Shown: positions 47,149 to 59,935 of the stretch, piece by piece
Numbering within the stretch: position 1 is the stretch's first letter
How the letters are laid out: every line of letters starts with the position of its first letter
DNA from: Trichoderma breve
Taxonomy: Eukaryota > Ascomycota > Sordariomycetes > Hypocreales > Hypocreaceae
Direction: 5' to 3'
Assembly: GCF_028502605.1 (NCBI RefSeq)
Contig: NC_079233.1
Location: forward strand, 3,286,001-3,350,000
Length of the DNA: 64,000 nucleotides
Made by a program: the position numbers and the translations under genes
The notes under the pieces: model-generated
Database searches by the model: none
What the model was told of the DNA's origin: nothing
The model's input: the letters and a program-made list of their open reading frames with translations, nothing else

Positions 47149-48906
47149 TTTCAATTACAACCGTGTTTACACTGAGGCGTGGAAGAATTCTCTTGGGCGA
47201 GTAGCACGGGATCTCTCAGGGGAAGCAGTTGCCGTCTACATTGACGCCCCAGAAGGCTCTGATCGTGAAAACCGCGATAACAATGCGAAAGCCTCGCGAT
47301 GCATCAATACAGGTACCAAGGTACCGAGAAATGGAACGGCGGTCGCAAAAACATTTCCCCGTCCAATTACAGTGCTGACTAAGAAACTAAGATGGCGCCC
47401 AGCAAACTCTCGCGTGTAAATACGGCACATCGCACTTGTTCCACCTGTGCCTGAGAGGATGCGCCAAAAAATGTGAGGTGCCTCCACAAAGCTCCTTAGG
47501 TCTGTTGTTTCAAAACTCCGCAGTGGACATTAGCAGATAGTAGAATTCTGCCAAGGTGCCTGGAATCGTCGGAGTTGCAGGATGATATACTCGTACTAAC
47601 GCGTGATGACAAAATAATGATCCGAAGATGCCTTTGATATGAATGTTGATATCTAAGTCTTACAAAGCAGTTAAATTGAATGGTTCGTTTTCAAGGTTGG
47701 TTCCCGGCTGCTGCCAGAGATGAGCAGAGCAAAGCAAAAATAGCAAAGCACAGATTTGCCCACTGCAGTGGTGCAGCTCCACCAAGCTCCAAAGCACCAA
47801 GGCTGATACGTTAGTGCCACTCCATGGTGGCAGCTGTGCGGTTGCTACACTAGCACTAGTACATTGTTGTTGACATGTGTATGACGCCTGGACGCGTATT
47901 GCATTTGCGTTCCGCTTCCGTCACTTTATGCACCCATTGGCTGCTTCAAGACGCGACGGTGCGTGTAAGAGTGGCGCGCACGGCCTCTGCCATATCCACC
48001 CAATACCTTGCGTTCCTTGCATCTAGTATATTTCCGATGGTGACTCCGGACCCCCCTGAGCCAATCCGTCCTCTCAACAATGGGCGGCCAAAGAAGGGGC
48101 TGTGCTAAGGGGAATGCTGTCGACGAGAAGGGCAGCTGGTCCTTAATACTGGATTCCTGAGCGTATCGTACCGGGGCCTATTGGCCACTTGGGGGAGTTC
48201 AGCCGGGCTGGGCCTGGTGTTAACGTCGTGTTGACTGGCTCCCGCCTTGGGCTGTGTCCGGCTGTCCCGTCGCCCGCGAGGTACCTGCACTCCCACCATG
48301 GCCCACACCTACATGCACGCACAGGTAGCGAGTACAGTGACAGGCACGGTTGCAAGTACTCCGTGTGCCAGTGCAAGCAACAAGCTTGTGGTGTGCTTGC
48401 CTGTTCCCGTCTCCCCCCTTTCCTAGCCCTCCCCACCTGTCCTTTGCAGAGCTGATACGCAGAACCTCCGTTCCGCACTCCGTCTGGATGGGAAAGGGGG
48501 AGTTACGCCCCCTTAAGTCGCAGCTCAGGCCTCCTCCACGTGATCTTGCATCCTTTTGAAGTTTCCTGTTTTCCACCAAGTTTGCTTGTTCTTGGCAGTC
48601 TCAGTCTTTCGTTCTGACGGGCCATCCATCTTTCTTGCTCTCACAATAGTGCCTTACGTCTCTCGTTACTGTTTGGTTGTTGCTGTGACTTTCGTCTTTC
48701 CATTCTTGACTCTGTGCTTTTCACGCACGTCGCATATCGCCTCTTGTGTATTGAAACAATACATTGAATTGCAGCCAAGCGCTTTCTCCTCATTTCCAAG
48801 GTCACACAGCCGGGACTCTGTTCGTGCGAGCTACCGCCCGCTGTCCCCTTTCGTTCATTATATTCTGGGTTTACTTCTCAGTCCATTCATGCACTCCAAC
48901 TTCTAG
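47149..48906. promoter_or_regulatory. Divergent promoter region RSC / FKS1
   Basis: About 1.8 kb with no supported gene. The RSC-proximal part has purine-rich AGCAAAGCA-type repeats near 47,725-47,760. The FKS1-proximal part (about 48,400-48,900) is strongly C/T-rich, as expected for a core promoter and leader of a highly expressed gene. Frames of 60-120 codons on both strands show no domain. Confidence 0.5.
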
Positions 48907-49010
48907 GTACGAATTGCCATTACAATGAGCAGCATGCTGTGCGATTGGCGAATCTTTTGCCGGATCAACCGCTAAAGCATCAATCAATGCTGACCTGACC
49001 TTTCTCACAG
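48907..49010 (+). other. Probable intron in the FKS1 5' untranslated region
   Basis: A GTACGA donor after CTAG at 48,907, a branch-like TGCTGACC, and a pyrimidine-rich TTTCTCACAG acceptor ending at 49,010 delimit a 104-nt intron 16 bases before the FKS1 start codon. Its removal would delete upstream ATGs (48,924-48,935 region) from the leader, which supports it. It is inferred from sequence only. Confidence 0.55.
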
Positions 49011-49026
49011 ATAACCTTTTCTCAAC

Positions 49027-52000
49027 ATGTCGGGGTATCCTGGCGGCGGTGGCGGCGGCCACCACGACGGGTACGACGGCCACCAGCAAAATAACCAAAC
49101 CGATTCATACTATCAGGATGATCAGTACTATGACAACAATTACGATGCCCATGGTGGAGGCCAGGGCGGTAACCACGGAGGAGACGGTTACTATGATGAA
49201 TCGTACGATCCCCAGACGCGATTTCTTGGGTGATGAACAAAGCTAACCGGGAAGCACAGAGGATATTACAATGCGGATCCCAACAATCCGTACCATCACG
49301 ACGGCGGGTATTATGATGGCGATGATCAATACCATGACGAGTACCAAAATCATGGAGGCTACTACGACCAAAACTACAACCAAGGCCATCGCCAAGGATC
49401 TGAAGAGGATTCTGAGACCTTCAGTGATTTTACAATGAGGTCCGACATGGCTAGGGCAGCTGAGATGGATTACTACGGTCGTGGAGACGAGCGATATGAC
49501 AGTTATGGCGACCCTCAGTCTAGCAACCGAGGGTACAGACCTCCATCCTCCCAAGTTTCTTATGGCGGTAATCGATCATCGGGCGCGTCAACACCCAACT
49601 ACGGCATGGACTATGGTAACGTCTTGCCAGCCGGACAACGCTCCCGCGAGCCCTATCCAGCCTGGACTTCAGATGCCCAAATCCCTCTGTCCAAAGAGGA
49701 GATTGAGGACATCTTTATGGATCTGACTTCTAAATTCGGATTCCAGAGAGACAGCATGCGCAACATGTATGACCACTTCATGACCCTGCTGGACTCCAGG
49801 GCCTCTCGAATGACGCCCAACCAAGCCCTTCTATCACTGCACAGCGATTACATTGGTGGTGACAATGCCAATTATCGCAAGTGGTACTTCGCCGCTCATC
49901 TGGATCTGGACGACTCTGTCGGTTTCGCCAATGCCACTGCCAAGGGCTTGAAGCGCAAGGCGAAGAACAAGAAGAAGGGAAAGCAGGAGGATCCTACCAA
50001 CGAGGCGGAAATGCTGCAAGACCTTGAAGGTGATGACAGTCTTGAGGCTGCCGAGTACCGCTGGAAAACCCGCATGAACCGCATGTCCCAGCATGATCGA
50101 GTTCGTCAAATCGCCCTCTACTTGCTTTGCTGGGGAGAGGCGAACCAAGTTCGATTCATGCCAGAGTTGCTCTGCTTCATTTTCAAGTGTGCGCATGATT
50201 ATCTTCTTTCTCCAGCATGCCAGGCGCTCGTTGAGCCCGTGGATGAATTCACGTTCCTCAACAACATCATCACGCCTCTCTACCAGTATTGCCGAGATCA
50301 AGGCTACGAAATCCTCGACGGTGTTTACGTCAGACGTGAGCGAGATCACAAGCACATTATTGGTTACGACGACTGCAACCAACTTTTCTGGTACCCTGAA
50401 GGAATCGAGCGCATTGTTCTCCAGGACAAGAGCAAGCTCGTCGATGTTCCTCCTGCCGAGCGTTACTTGAAGTTGAAGGATGTCAATTGGAAGAAGTGCT
50501 TCTTCAAGACCTACAGAGAATCTCGTTCTTGGTTCCATCTTCTGACCAATTTCAACCGTATCTGGATTATCCATCTCACAATGTTCTGGTTCTATACTGC
50601 CCACAACGCCCCCACTCTGCTGGTGAAGGATTACGAACAGCAGGTCAACCAGTCACCTTCCGCTGCCAAACAATTTTCTATTGTTGGTTTCGGCGGTGCC
50701 ATCGCGTCTCTGATTCAAGTTCTTGCAACCTTGGCAGAATGGGCCTATGTTCCCAGAAGATGGGCCGGCGCGCAACATCTTACCAAGCGGCTCTTCTTCC
50801 TCCTCTTCATGCTCATTCTCAACATTGCCCCTGGTGTTAAAGTTTTCATGTTTGCCGACAAGAATCCAAACTCGACAATTGATCATGCCCTTGGAATCGT
50901 GCATTTCATCATTGCCATCTTCACTTTCCTGTTCTTTGCCGTTATGCCTCTTGGTGGCTTGTTTGGTAGCTATTTGATCTCCAACTCTCGACGATACGTG
51001 GCTAGCCAAACATTCACGGCTGCCTGGGCGACGTTGCCATTCAATGACATGGCTGTCTCATACTTTCTATGGCTGACGGTTTTCGGAGTCAAGTTTGGAG
51101 AGTCATACGTTTTCTTGGCACTCTCATTCCGTGATCCTATGAGATATCTTTCAATCATGCACCTGCAGTGTCAGGGCGATAATTTGTTTGGTACCGCTGC
51201 CAACGTTTTGTGCAAGAACCAACCTAAGATTACTCTGGGTCTCATGATATTCACGGACTTGCTCTTCTTTTTCCTCGATACATATCTGTTCTATGTCTTG
51301 ATCGCTGCAATCTTTTCCATCGCAAGATCCTTCTACATTGGTTCGTCGATCTGGACACCTTGGCGAAATGTCTTCTCTCGTCTGCCGAAGCGCATCTATT
51401 CTAAAGTCTTGGCAACCACGGACATGGAAATTAAATATAAGCCCAAGGTCCTCATTTCTCAAGTCTGGAATGCTATTGTCATCTCCATGTACCGAGAGCA
51501 TCTTCTCGCCATTGACCACGTGCAGAAGCTGCTGTATCATCAAGTTCCGTCTGAACAAGAAGGAAAGAGAACATTGCGAGCTCCGACCTTTTTTGTTTCT
51601 CAAGAAGATCATTCTTTCAAGACAGAGTTCTTCCCTAGCAATAGTGAAGCAGAACGCCGAATTTCTTTCTTCGCTCAATCGCTGTCTACTCCTATTCCGG
51701 AGCCGCTGCCAGTGGACAACATGCCGACTTTTACTGTCATGATTCCTCACTACGGTGAAAAGATTCTCCTTTCTCTTAGAGAGATTATTCGTGAAGATGA
51801 GCCCTACTCTAGAGTCACGCTTTTGGAGTATCTCAAGCAGCTTCACCCTCACGAATGGGACTGCTTCGTCAAAGATACCAAGATCCTGGCTGATGAGACA
51901 TCTCAAATGAACGGTGATGAGGAGAAGAATGAGAAAGACACGGCCAAGAGCAAAATCGATGATCTTCCATTCTACTGTATCGGATTCAAGTCTTCTGCCC

Positions 52001-54947
52001 CCGAATATACCCTTCGCACGCGTATTTGGGCTTCGCTACGCTTCCAAACACTGTACCGAACAATCTCTGGTTTTATGAACTATAGCCGTGCTATCAAATT
52101 GTTGTACAGAGTCGAAAACCCTGAAGTCGTGCAAATGTTCGGTGGTAACACAGACAAGCTGGAGCGAGAGCTGGAGCGCATGGCCCGCCGCAAGTTCAGA
52201 ATCTGTGTGGCCATGCAGCGTTATTCCAAGTTCAAGAAGGAAGAAATGGAAAATGCCGAATTCCTACTCCGCGCGTACCCTGATCTCCAAATTGCTTACC
52301 TGGATGAGGAGCCTCCCGTTGCTGAAGGCGAAGAGCCTAGACTGTACTCTGCCCTCATTGACGGACACTCTGAAATCATGGAGAATGGTCTGCGACGCCC
52401 CAAGTTCCGTGTCCAGCTTTCTGGCAACCCCATTCTTGGAGACGGAAAATCCGACAACCAAAACCACGCGCTCATCTTCTACCGCGGCGAATATATTCAG
52501 CTTATCGATGCCAATCAAGACAACTATCTGGAAGAATGTCTGAAAATCCGAAGCGTGCTCGCCGAGTTCGAAGAGATGAAGACTGAAAACGTATCACCTT
52601 ATACCCCTGGTGTGAAGAACAACTCACCTGCGCCTGTTGCTATTCTTGGTGCCCGTGAGTACATTTTCTCGGAAAACATTGGTGTTCTTGGTGATATTGC
52701 TGCAGGAAAGGAACAGACGTTTGGTACTCTGTTTGCACGTACTATGGCTCAAATCGGAGGCAAGCTCCATTACGGTCACCCTGATTTCCTCAACGGTATT
52801 TTCATGACAACCCGTGGTGGTGTTTCAAAGGCTCAGAAGGGTTTGCACTTGAACGAAGATATTTTCGCTGGTATGAATGCCATGTTGCGAGGAGGTCGAA
52901 TCAAGCACTGCGAATACTATCAGTGTGGTAAGGGTCGTGATTTGGGTTTTGGTTCCGTTCTTAACTTCACGACCAAAATCGGTACTGGTATGGGCGAGCA
53001 GCTTCTTTCTCGAGAGTACCACTACCTGGGAACCCAACTTCCCCTGGATCGCTTCTTGTCATTCTACTACGCTCACGCCGGTTTCCACGTCAACAACATG
53101 TTGATTATGCTGTCCATTCAAATGTTCATGATTACACTCATGAACATCGCCGCTCTTCGACACGAGACGATCAGATGCAGATACAACCGAGACGTTCCCA
53201 TCACCGATCCTTTGTTCCCTACTGGCTGTGCCAACACGGACGCATTGATGGATTGGGTCCAACGTTGTGTTTTCTCAATCTTCTTCGTCTTCTTCCTGGC
53301 TTTCGTTCCTTTGATTGTGCAGGAATTGACTGAGCGTGGTATCTGGAGGGCCCTCAGTCGATTCTTGAAACAAATCCTGTCGCTTTCACCGTTCTTTGAA
53401 ATCTTCGTCACTCAGATTTACGCGAACTCTGTGCAACAGAACATTTCATTTGGCGGTGCTCGATACATCGGAACAGGTCGTGGTTTCGCCACAGCACGCA
53501 TTCCCTTTGGTGTTTTGTACTCTCGATTCGCTGCCCCGTCAATCTATTTCGGTGCCAGATTGTTGATGATGCTTCTGTTTGCAACTGTCACCGCTTGGCA
53601 GCCTGCGCTCGCCTACTTTTGGATCAGTTTGCTTGGATTGACCATCTCTCCTTTCTTGTACAACCCGCATCAATTTGCATGGACCGACTTTTTCATCGAT
53701 TATCGTGACTATCTTCGTTGGCTGTCGCGTGGTAACTCGCGATCGCACGCTTCTTCATGGATTTCATTCTGCCGATTGTCTCGTATCCGAGTTACTGGTT
53801 ACAAGCGCAAGCATTTGGGTGATGCATCAGCCAAGATGTCGGGAGATGTTCCCAGAGCAGCCATCGCTAATATTTTCGCCACTGAAATCGTGACACCACT
53901 CATCCTCGCTGTCCTCACACTGATCCCATACCTCTTCTTGAACGCGCAAACCGGTGTGGAGCGGGACAATCAAAAGGTTGCAAAGGGCCAGACAGCTGCC
54001 CCCATTCAGCCTACCGACTCTCTCATCCGAATCTTGATCGTCGCTTTCGGACCAGTCGCCGTCAACGCTGGTGTGCTAATGGTTATGTTTGCCATGGCAT
54101 GTTTCATGGGACCTCTGTTGAGCATGTGCTGCAAGAAATTTGGCAGTGTCCTGGCCGCTATTGCACACGCCCTTGCAGTCATCTTCATGTTGGTCTTCTT
54201 TGAGGTGCTGTTTTTGCTCGAAGGCTTCAACTTTGCCCGTACCATGGCCGGCATGATTGCAGTCGTATGCATGCAGCGATTCTTGTTCAAGCTCATTATT
54301 TCGCTGTTCTTGACGCGAGAATTCAAGGGCGAGGGATCCAACATCGCCTTCTGGACTGGTAAATGGTACTCCATGGGCTGGCACACCGTCACACAGCCTG
54401 CCCGTGAGTGGCTTGCCAAGGTTACAGAACTCAGCATGTTTGCAGCTGATTTTATTCTCGGACACTGGTTGTTGTTCTTCATGATCCCCGTCATCCTGAT
54501 TCCTCGGGTTGATATGTTGCATTCAATGATGCTCTTCTGGCTTCTGCCAAGGTAAGTAATACTTCTATAAAGACTGAGTAACCCCGTATTGTGCTAACAC
54601 GCTTCCGCAGCCGACAAATTCGTCCTCCCATTTACTCCATGAAGCAGTCAAAACTCAGGCGCCGTCGTGTCATTCGCTTTGCTATTCTCTACTTCGTTCT
54701 CGCCATCGTCTTCATCGCTCTGATTGTCGGACCGATCTTTGCTGCCAAATCCATTCCAGACTCATTGAACAAGTCCTTGTCTGATATTGCAGGCTTCCGA
54801 CTGCTACAGCCAAACCACCAAAACAATGATAACACAAATGGAACCCAACAAACTGGCACAGGCGCGTCAGACTACACCGGCGCTGGCAGGAAGACGACCA
54901 CATCAGGCGCGGGTGCTGATTCCACTGGCAAGATCAGACTATTTTGA
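49027..54947 (+). CDS. FKS1: 1,3-beta-glucan synthase catalytic subunit
   Basis: Three exons (49027-49202, 49260-54551, 54611-54947) encode about 1934 residues, the normal size. The N-terminal 150 residues are Gly/Tyr/Asp-rich ([12 protein letters not shown] and similar). Then come the FKS1 N-terminal domain ([19 protein letters not shown]), a first set of membrane segments (about 500-720), the large cytosolic GT48 domain (about 830-1360, with [20 protein letters not shown] and [20 protein letters not shown]) and a second set of membrane segments to the C-terminus. Echinocandin hot spot 1 reads FLALSFRDP (677-685) and hot spot 2 DWVQRCVF (1390-1397). The enzyme polymerises UDP-glucose into cell-wall beta-1,3-glucan at the plasma membrane with Rho1. 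Exon 1 ends inside a Ser codon, and a short intron with a CTAAC branch follows. It is convergent with UGGT. Confidence 0.97.
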
Positions 54948-55323
54948 TCATGTAGGTCTAATTTCAATGTAACCTAATGATCTCCATTGTGGAGTGATTT
55001 TCAAGCTTTCAAATGTCTATCACTACCATCCGTAGCTGGCTTGGTCTCTTAAGAGATAGGTTACTAGTATATGCTTGCTTTACATTTGTGGAGCATGGCC
55101 CTTATGAATTATCATAGTTCTTTCTTTTATTGTTTATTCTATAACGACGTTTGCCTAAATAGACTTTTTTCCCGGTTTTTTTTTTTTGAAGACTATCCAG
55201 CTGCCTATATCTCGTGACGTTGGTATGTACCTATATGAATGAACTGGCCTCAAAGGAAAAAAAAGGATAGATTGCTTAGGTGGCGATTCAAATCTAATAC
55301 ATATATACCCATATATCCTCTCT
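54948..55323. other. Convergent 3' region between FKS1 and UGGT
   Basis: 376 bp between convergent stops, AT-rich with a T-run near 55,167-55,190. Presumed 3' untranslated regions of both genes; no gene is seen. Confidence 0.5.
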
Positions 55324-58300
55324 TCACAGTTCGTCCATCGTGTGTGTCTTTTCACTCTCTAGGTTCCGACTCTTGGTGTTCTTGCCATGCGACTCTGCTG
55401 CTCTCGAGTCTCTATCGTCAGAAAGCCTTTCCTTGTCGGTGCTTCCTGCTTCTCCCTTGGAGAGCTTGCTCAAGGCTGCGATCTCTTCATCATAGGTAAC
55501 CCACTCAGGGACTTGCCTCCTCGCTCGGTCAAGCTTAGGCTCTTTTGTCAGAGGATTGTTGCACAGGTCAATGGTGCGAGCTTCGCTGAGGCTTTCGTCA
55601 CTGCACCAAGTCTCACACCAGAGCCACTCCTGGGGTAAGCTGTGGATGGGGATCTGGAACTGCATATGGTTCGGCAGGTCTTGGTCCAGATTGGCGAGAC
55701 TGTTGGGGTCAGCGGAAAGAGTGTGGTATTGTTGGCGAAGGCGGTCACCGGCAGCGAGCTCTCGGAAACGGCGCAAGTCGACGACGTAAAGGGCTGAGAT
55801 GTGGTATGGCCGGCCGCGGAGGTAGTTTGCCCAATATCCGGTTTTCCAGAAACGGAAGCCTTCCATCTCGGTGCGAGAATCGCACATTGGGGTGAATCCA
55901 TACGGAGCACCTTCGAGATCGAGGTTCATCAGACTCATCATATCGGTGCGCACAATCTGATCGGCATCCACGAATATGACCTTGTCCAAAGACAGGGGGA
56001 ACAAGACATCCAAAAACAGGATCTTGTAGCCCCAGATCTCGCGCTGTTTCTCCTTCTGTTGCCGTAGCCAGTGAGGCCACTTGTATGATACCATCTCGTA
56101 TTTAAACCCGTACTCCTTGGCCATGTGTGGAATGAACTCCTTGAAGGAGGGGGAAAGAAATTGTTCAATGAACCAGAACTTGACAGTGTGCTTTGTGTGA
56201 CGCATCACTGAGACCATCATGATATTCAGCATTCGCTCGTAGAGGTGGCCACTGGCTACAGAGAAGATGTTGATCTCTGCGTGTTCCTGTTCAGAAAGCG
56301 ATTTCTTCTTGGATTTTCCGCCGAAAAGCCCTTCCGCCAGTTTGCGTCCTTTGGCAACCAGGATATTTTCTTGAGGGTCTTTTTCTTGGAGGACATCCTC
56401 CATTTCCATGCCGCTCCGTCTTTGGAGACGGGGATATAGGGTCACGCCTTGGAAGTCAATCAATGCGAGCTCGGTGCCGTTATCACCAGGCACAGGATTC
56501 CATCCCTGGGCACCAATACTTTCAATCTCATATATCTCGGCGCTACGACCTTCCTTCAGCTGAATAGTGTAAACTCCAGGATTTGCCTTGAATTGGAAGA
56601 ATCCTAGGTTCGACATGATTATGGTGTCCGTAACGGGGGTGTTGTTCTCCGTAGCAAGAACTAACTGGGTTCCTCGTGGCGCCCCCCCTTTGCCTTCCCT
56701 AGAATGTCCCTCGATAAGAATATGCTTCAGCTCATAGGTTGCGTGGACGTCGGTCTTCACCGCGCTCAATTTGATGTTGTCGAGATCATGAATCGAAATC
56801 AGAGGCGCTACCAGCCATGCAGGTGGCACATCAACAGCAGTTGTCAACAGGGCTTCAGAGGGCAGGCTGCTGAAAGTAGCCTCCAACCTCTTAACGCTTC
56901 CATTTTCATTGAATGACGGCTCCGACTCCAACACATAACGGAAAAATCGCTTCACTGGAAGTTCTTCAATCTTTGCCGAAGGGTTGATGAAAAGCTTCAG
57001 GTGAACACCCTCTAGCTCAGAGAGCACCTTCAAGATAGGAGCCCACCTTTGGCCTTGCTCGCTGACTGGATTTACGAGGCCAACTATGTAGATGCTCGCA
57101 GCTTCTTCATCACCTGCTTCAATGGTTGTATGAGTTGACTCCCAGGTGTTGTAGAGAGTAGTTCGGGCAGATGTTGTTGACTCGAATATTCCTTCAGGCA
57201 GATCGGAAATGGTGGAAAGGGCGGTGATAGACGTTAACTTAGCAGCGTCAATTGGAGTAGATAGTGTATCCCCCAGGCCAAGTTCTTCGATTGCTGCGTA
57301 TACAGGGAGGATGCGCTTCGTCCGTTCAACATCTAGAAATTGTTGAAAGTCATCAACATCGAACTGAGATTCTTCAGAAATGGGTCCAATCACCCGGCCG
57401 TTTAGCATAATCATCTGAGTTCCCGAGAGTATCTTAGAGGCACCAAGGAATCGCTCTAGAACCTCAAAGTAATCGGCATTAAGATCCTCAGACTGTGCTT
57501 CCAACAATTTTGCAAGCTCGTCTGCATCCTGAACATTGCCCAACAATCCTTGGTTGGCTCGGAGGGCATCATTTACGGCTGCAGCGCCAACAGTAGCCAC
57601 TGGATTGTGAACAAATTCGATCCTGACTCCTGGGTTACGGCGTTTGAACTCCAGAGCGGCCAAAACCAGCTCTTTGCCACTTGTTGTTATAATATCGGTG
57701 ATGACGGTTACTACTGCCCAGTCTTCCCTTTGTGACTCTGCAAGGGCATCGAGAACCGGGATGATCTCAAACAGGTCTGCATGTTCATTATAAATTTTGT
57801 TTATGTTGAGCACCACGAGACTCTTTTTCTCGTCGTCAGGGGAGATGTAGCTGTTCCTCCTGGTAATTGCATTGCTGAGGAAAATCCCTGGAGCCCAGTC
57901 ATCATCAGTGAGAATGCCGTGAAAGACTCCCTTTTGCACAGTCTGAAGATCTTCTCCGATCAGCATTCCCAGTCCCTGCAGCCAATTGTCATCGCGCGGA
58001 ATTAACAGGCCGTTGAAAAATACCGGCCGAACCGGAGTTTCAGCTTTCAAGCGATCAATCCATTTCTGGGAAAGTTTGAGCTGTTGCTCGTAACCCTCCT
58101 TTTCAAGGACTTCGACGAGCTCCATCTTTTCCGAATCTTCAAGGAGTTTTTGGTCCCTGGTTACTTCTGCGAAAAGCTCCTCGTTGGTTGATGCTGTAGT
58201 AGGATCTTGAAGTCGCTCTAAATAGCTGGTAAGGCCCTGGATGCCATAATTCTCGAAAATGTGATAAACTATCTTGGCTTTCGCGGTAGCCTCAGGCGTT

Positions 58301-59935
58301 GATACCAAAGGAACGAGACCAAATCTGATAGTAAGGCCACGTGAAATGAATGATAGTAATTGCGCAATGAACGATACGTCTTCTGGGTTTGAAAAATCGA
58401 CAGGCGCCACAAGAGTGAAGACATTTTTTGCAATAGGGGGGAGTTGTCCAGGATATGCTCCTCGTAGCAACTAGTAACGTTAGCTTTCGGTCTTTCTTCA
58501 TGCATTCTCTTGTGACCTACCGCTGCCAATGTTTTTGGGTAGTCTTCGTATGCCGCATCATTTTCGAGGTCATTTAGCCATATTAAAACTCGGCCATCTT
58601 CAAGACGATCTGTCCAGTCGTATCGCAGCGGTTCATTGGAGCCCTTTGCCATGGATACAGCTTGATGTCCAAGGATAGATACCGCTTGTTTCCCACTAAG
58701 GCCAAGGGTACGGAAACCATCAATAAGTTTCCGCTCTTGGCGTAGTCTGTCGATAAGAGCAAAGGGATCAATCTGACGTTCACTGACTTGAACGCCATTC
58801 ACAAATAGAGCATTCACTCCATCTGGTACCCCCTTTATGCCGTTGTTTTGGAACTCTTCTTCAAATTGTGTAGACACATTCTGAGCAACAACTGACGTCA
58901 GAAACTTGGGCAAATCCTGTGTAAGTTTTATTAGGGTCCCCAACGGCTCGTCGCTTTGTAGTACAAACGAGGCTGCTTTCATTCCGAGTGATGAGAGATC
59001 TGATGCCGCTAAAGGCTTGATGTCGGCAACATCCTCACTGTCATCAAGGTTGGTGCTTGAACTAGGGCTCTCATGATGAGCTGCGTCTTCGTGTACTCGG
59101 TCATCGATGACAATGTAATCGGTTCTCTTCAGTGCGAGCTCAACACCATACCCGCTCATTGGGAGAGCTGCTGCATGTGTTGCTTCAGTCCGGCGGTATC
59201 TAACCCGATAACTCAAAGAACCTTCCCTTGCGGCCTTGGAAAGAGCCTTGTGAAACTCCCCAAATGTGCTGGAAGTTGGGTCGGCATAGAGAATGGCTTC
59301 TTTACCGGTGCCAAGAGCTCGATCGAATGGCAAATGCTTGGCTTGGCTATTTCAAAGATCAGAATCCGCTCTACAACTCAATGAGATGTACTTACAGAGA
59401 AAGCAGGCCTTCTCTGTTGACTTTATCCAATTCGGGAGTACAATATTGGTTTCCCTCCAGTAGCACCCAATTCACACATTCGGAATCGTCAACTGTGGGT
59501 GCGACCGCGGTTGTGTAGTGCTGATAATGAGCTTCTATCCGAGGGGCAGCCGATCGCAAGGACAAAGCAAGCTTGAATGTAGACAAGGCTTCGGAGCCAG
59601 ATATGCTACCCTCTTGCTGCAAGACATTGAGAACCTCAGAATACAAAGCAGCATCTGTAGAGGCGGAAACAAAGGATCCAGCTGCAATTCGGTCTAGGAG
59701 AGGGAAATATGCGGAGGAATTCTCTGCCGCTGCGGTTTCTCTATCATCTGTTTAGTACTTGCTCAAGCCTATAGAAGAAAGAAAGGGCATTGGATAAGTA
59801 CAAGAGTTCAAGGAGATATGGGCCGGCAGGGAAAGCTGCATTCATGCCCACGTTCACAGAGGGAGTGCCATGAGCTTGCAGAGCAAGCATAAGACCGACT
59901 GTTAAGTTCCATGGCCAGCAACGATGCCGTGCCAT
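55324..59935 (-). CDS. UDP-glucose:glycoprotein glucosyltransferase (ER folding sensor)
   Basis: Four exons on the minus strand, 59935-59802, 59740-59396, 59346-58521 and 58470-55324, give about 1483 residues, as expected for UGGT. A hydrophobic signal peptide (PWNLTVGLMLALQAHG) precedes MNAAFPAGPYLLELLETAAA, the conserved start of the first thioredoxin-like domain. Further thioredoxin-like and beta-sandwich regions fill the middle. The C-terminal GT24 domain (about 1160-1420) has SGHLYERMLNIMMVSVMRHT, the DAD motif in KVIFVDADQIVRTDMMSL (Asp1270 and Asp1272), and WCSDESLSEARTIDLCNNP. The enzyme re-glucosylates misfolded N-glycoproteins so that calnexin rebinds them. The protein ends in MDEL rather than HDEL or KDEL. 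Exon 4 begins with a TTG (Leu) codon after a CTAAC branch site and TAG acceptor, continuing AALLRGAYPGQL. Orthologues are S. pombe gpt1 and the divergent yeast Kre5. Confidence 0.96.

Noticed and set aside
49834..50604. 256-codon minus-strand frame inside FKS1
   Set aside because: Antisense shadow of conserved FKS1 coding sequence. The same holds for the 251-codon minus-strand frame at 51,151-51,906 and frames at 54,006-54,522.
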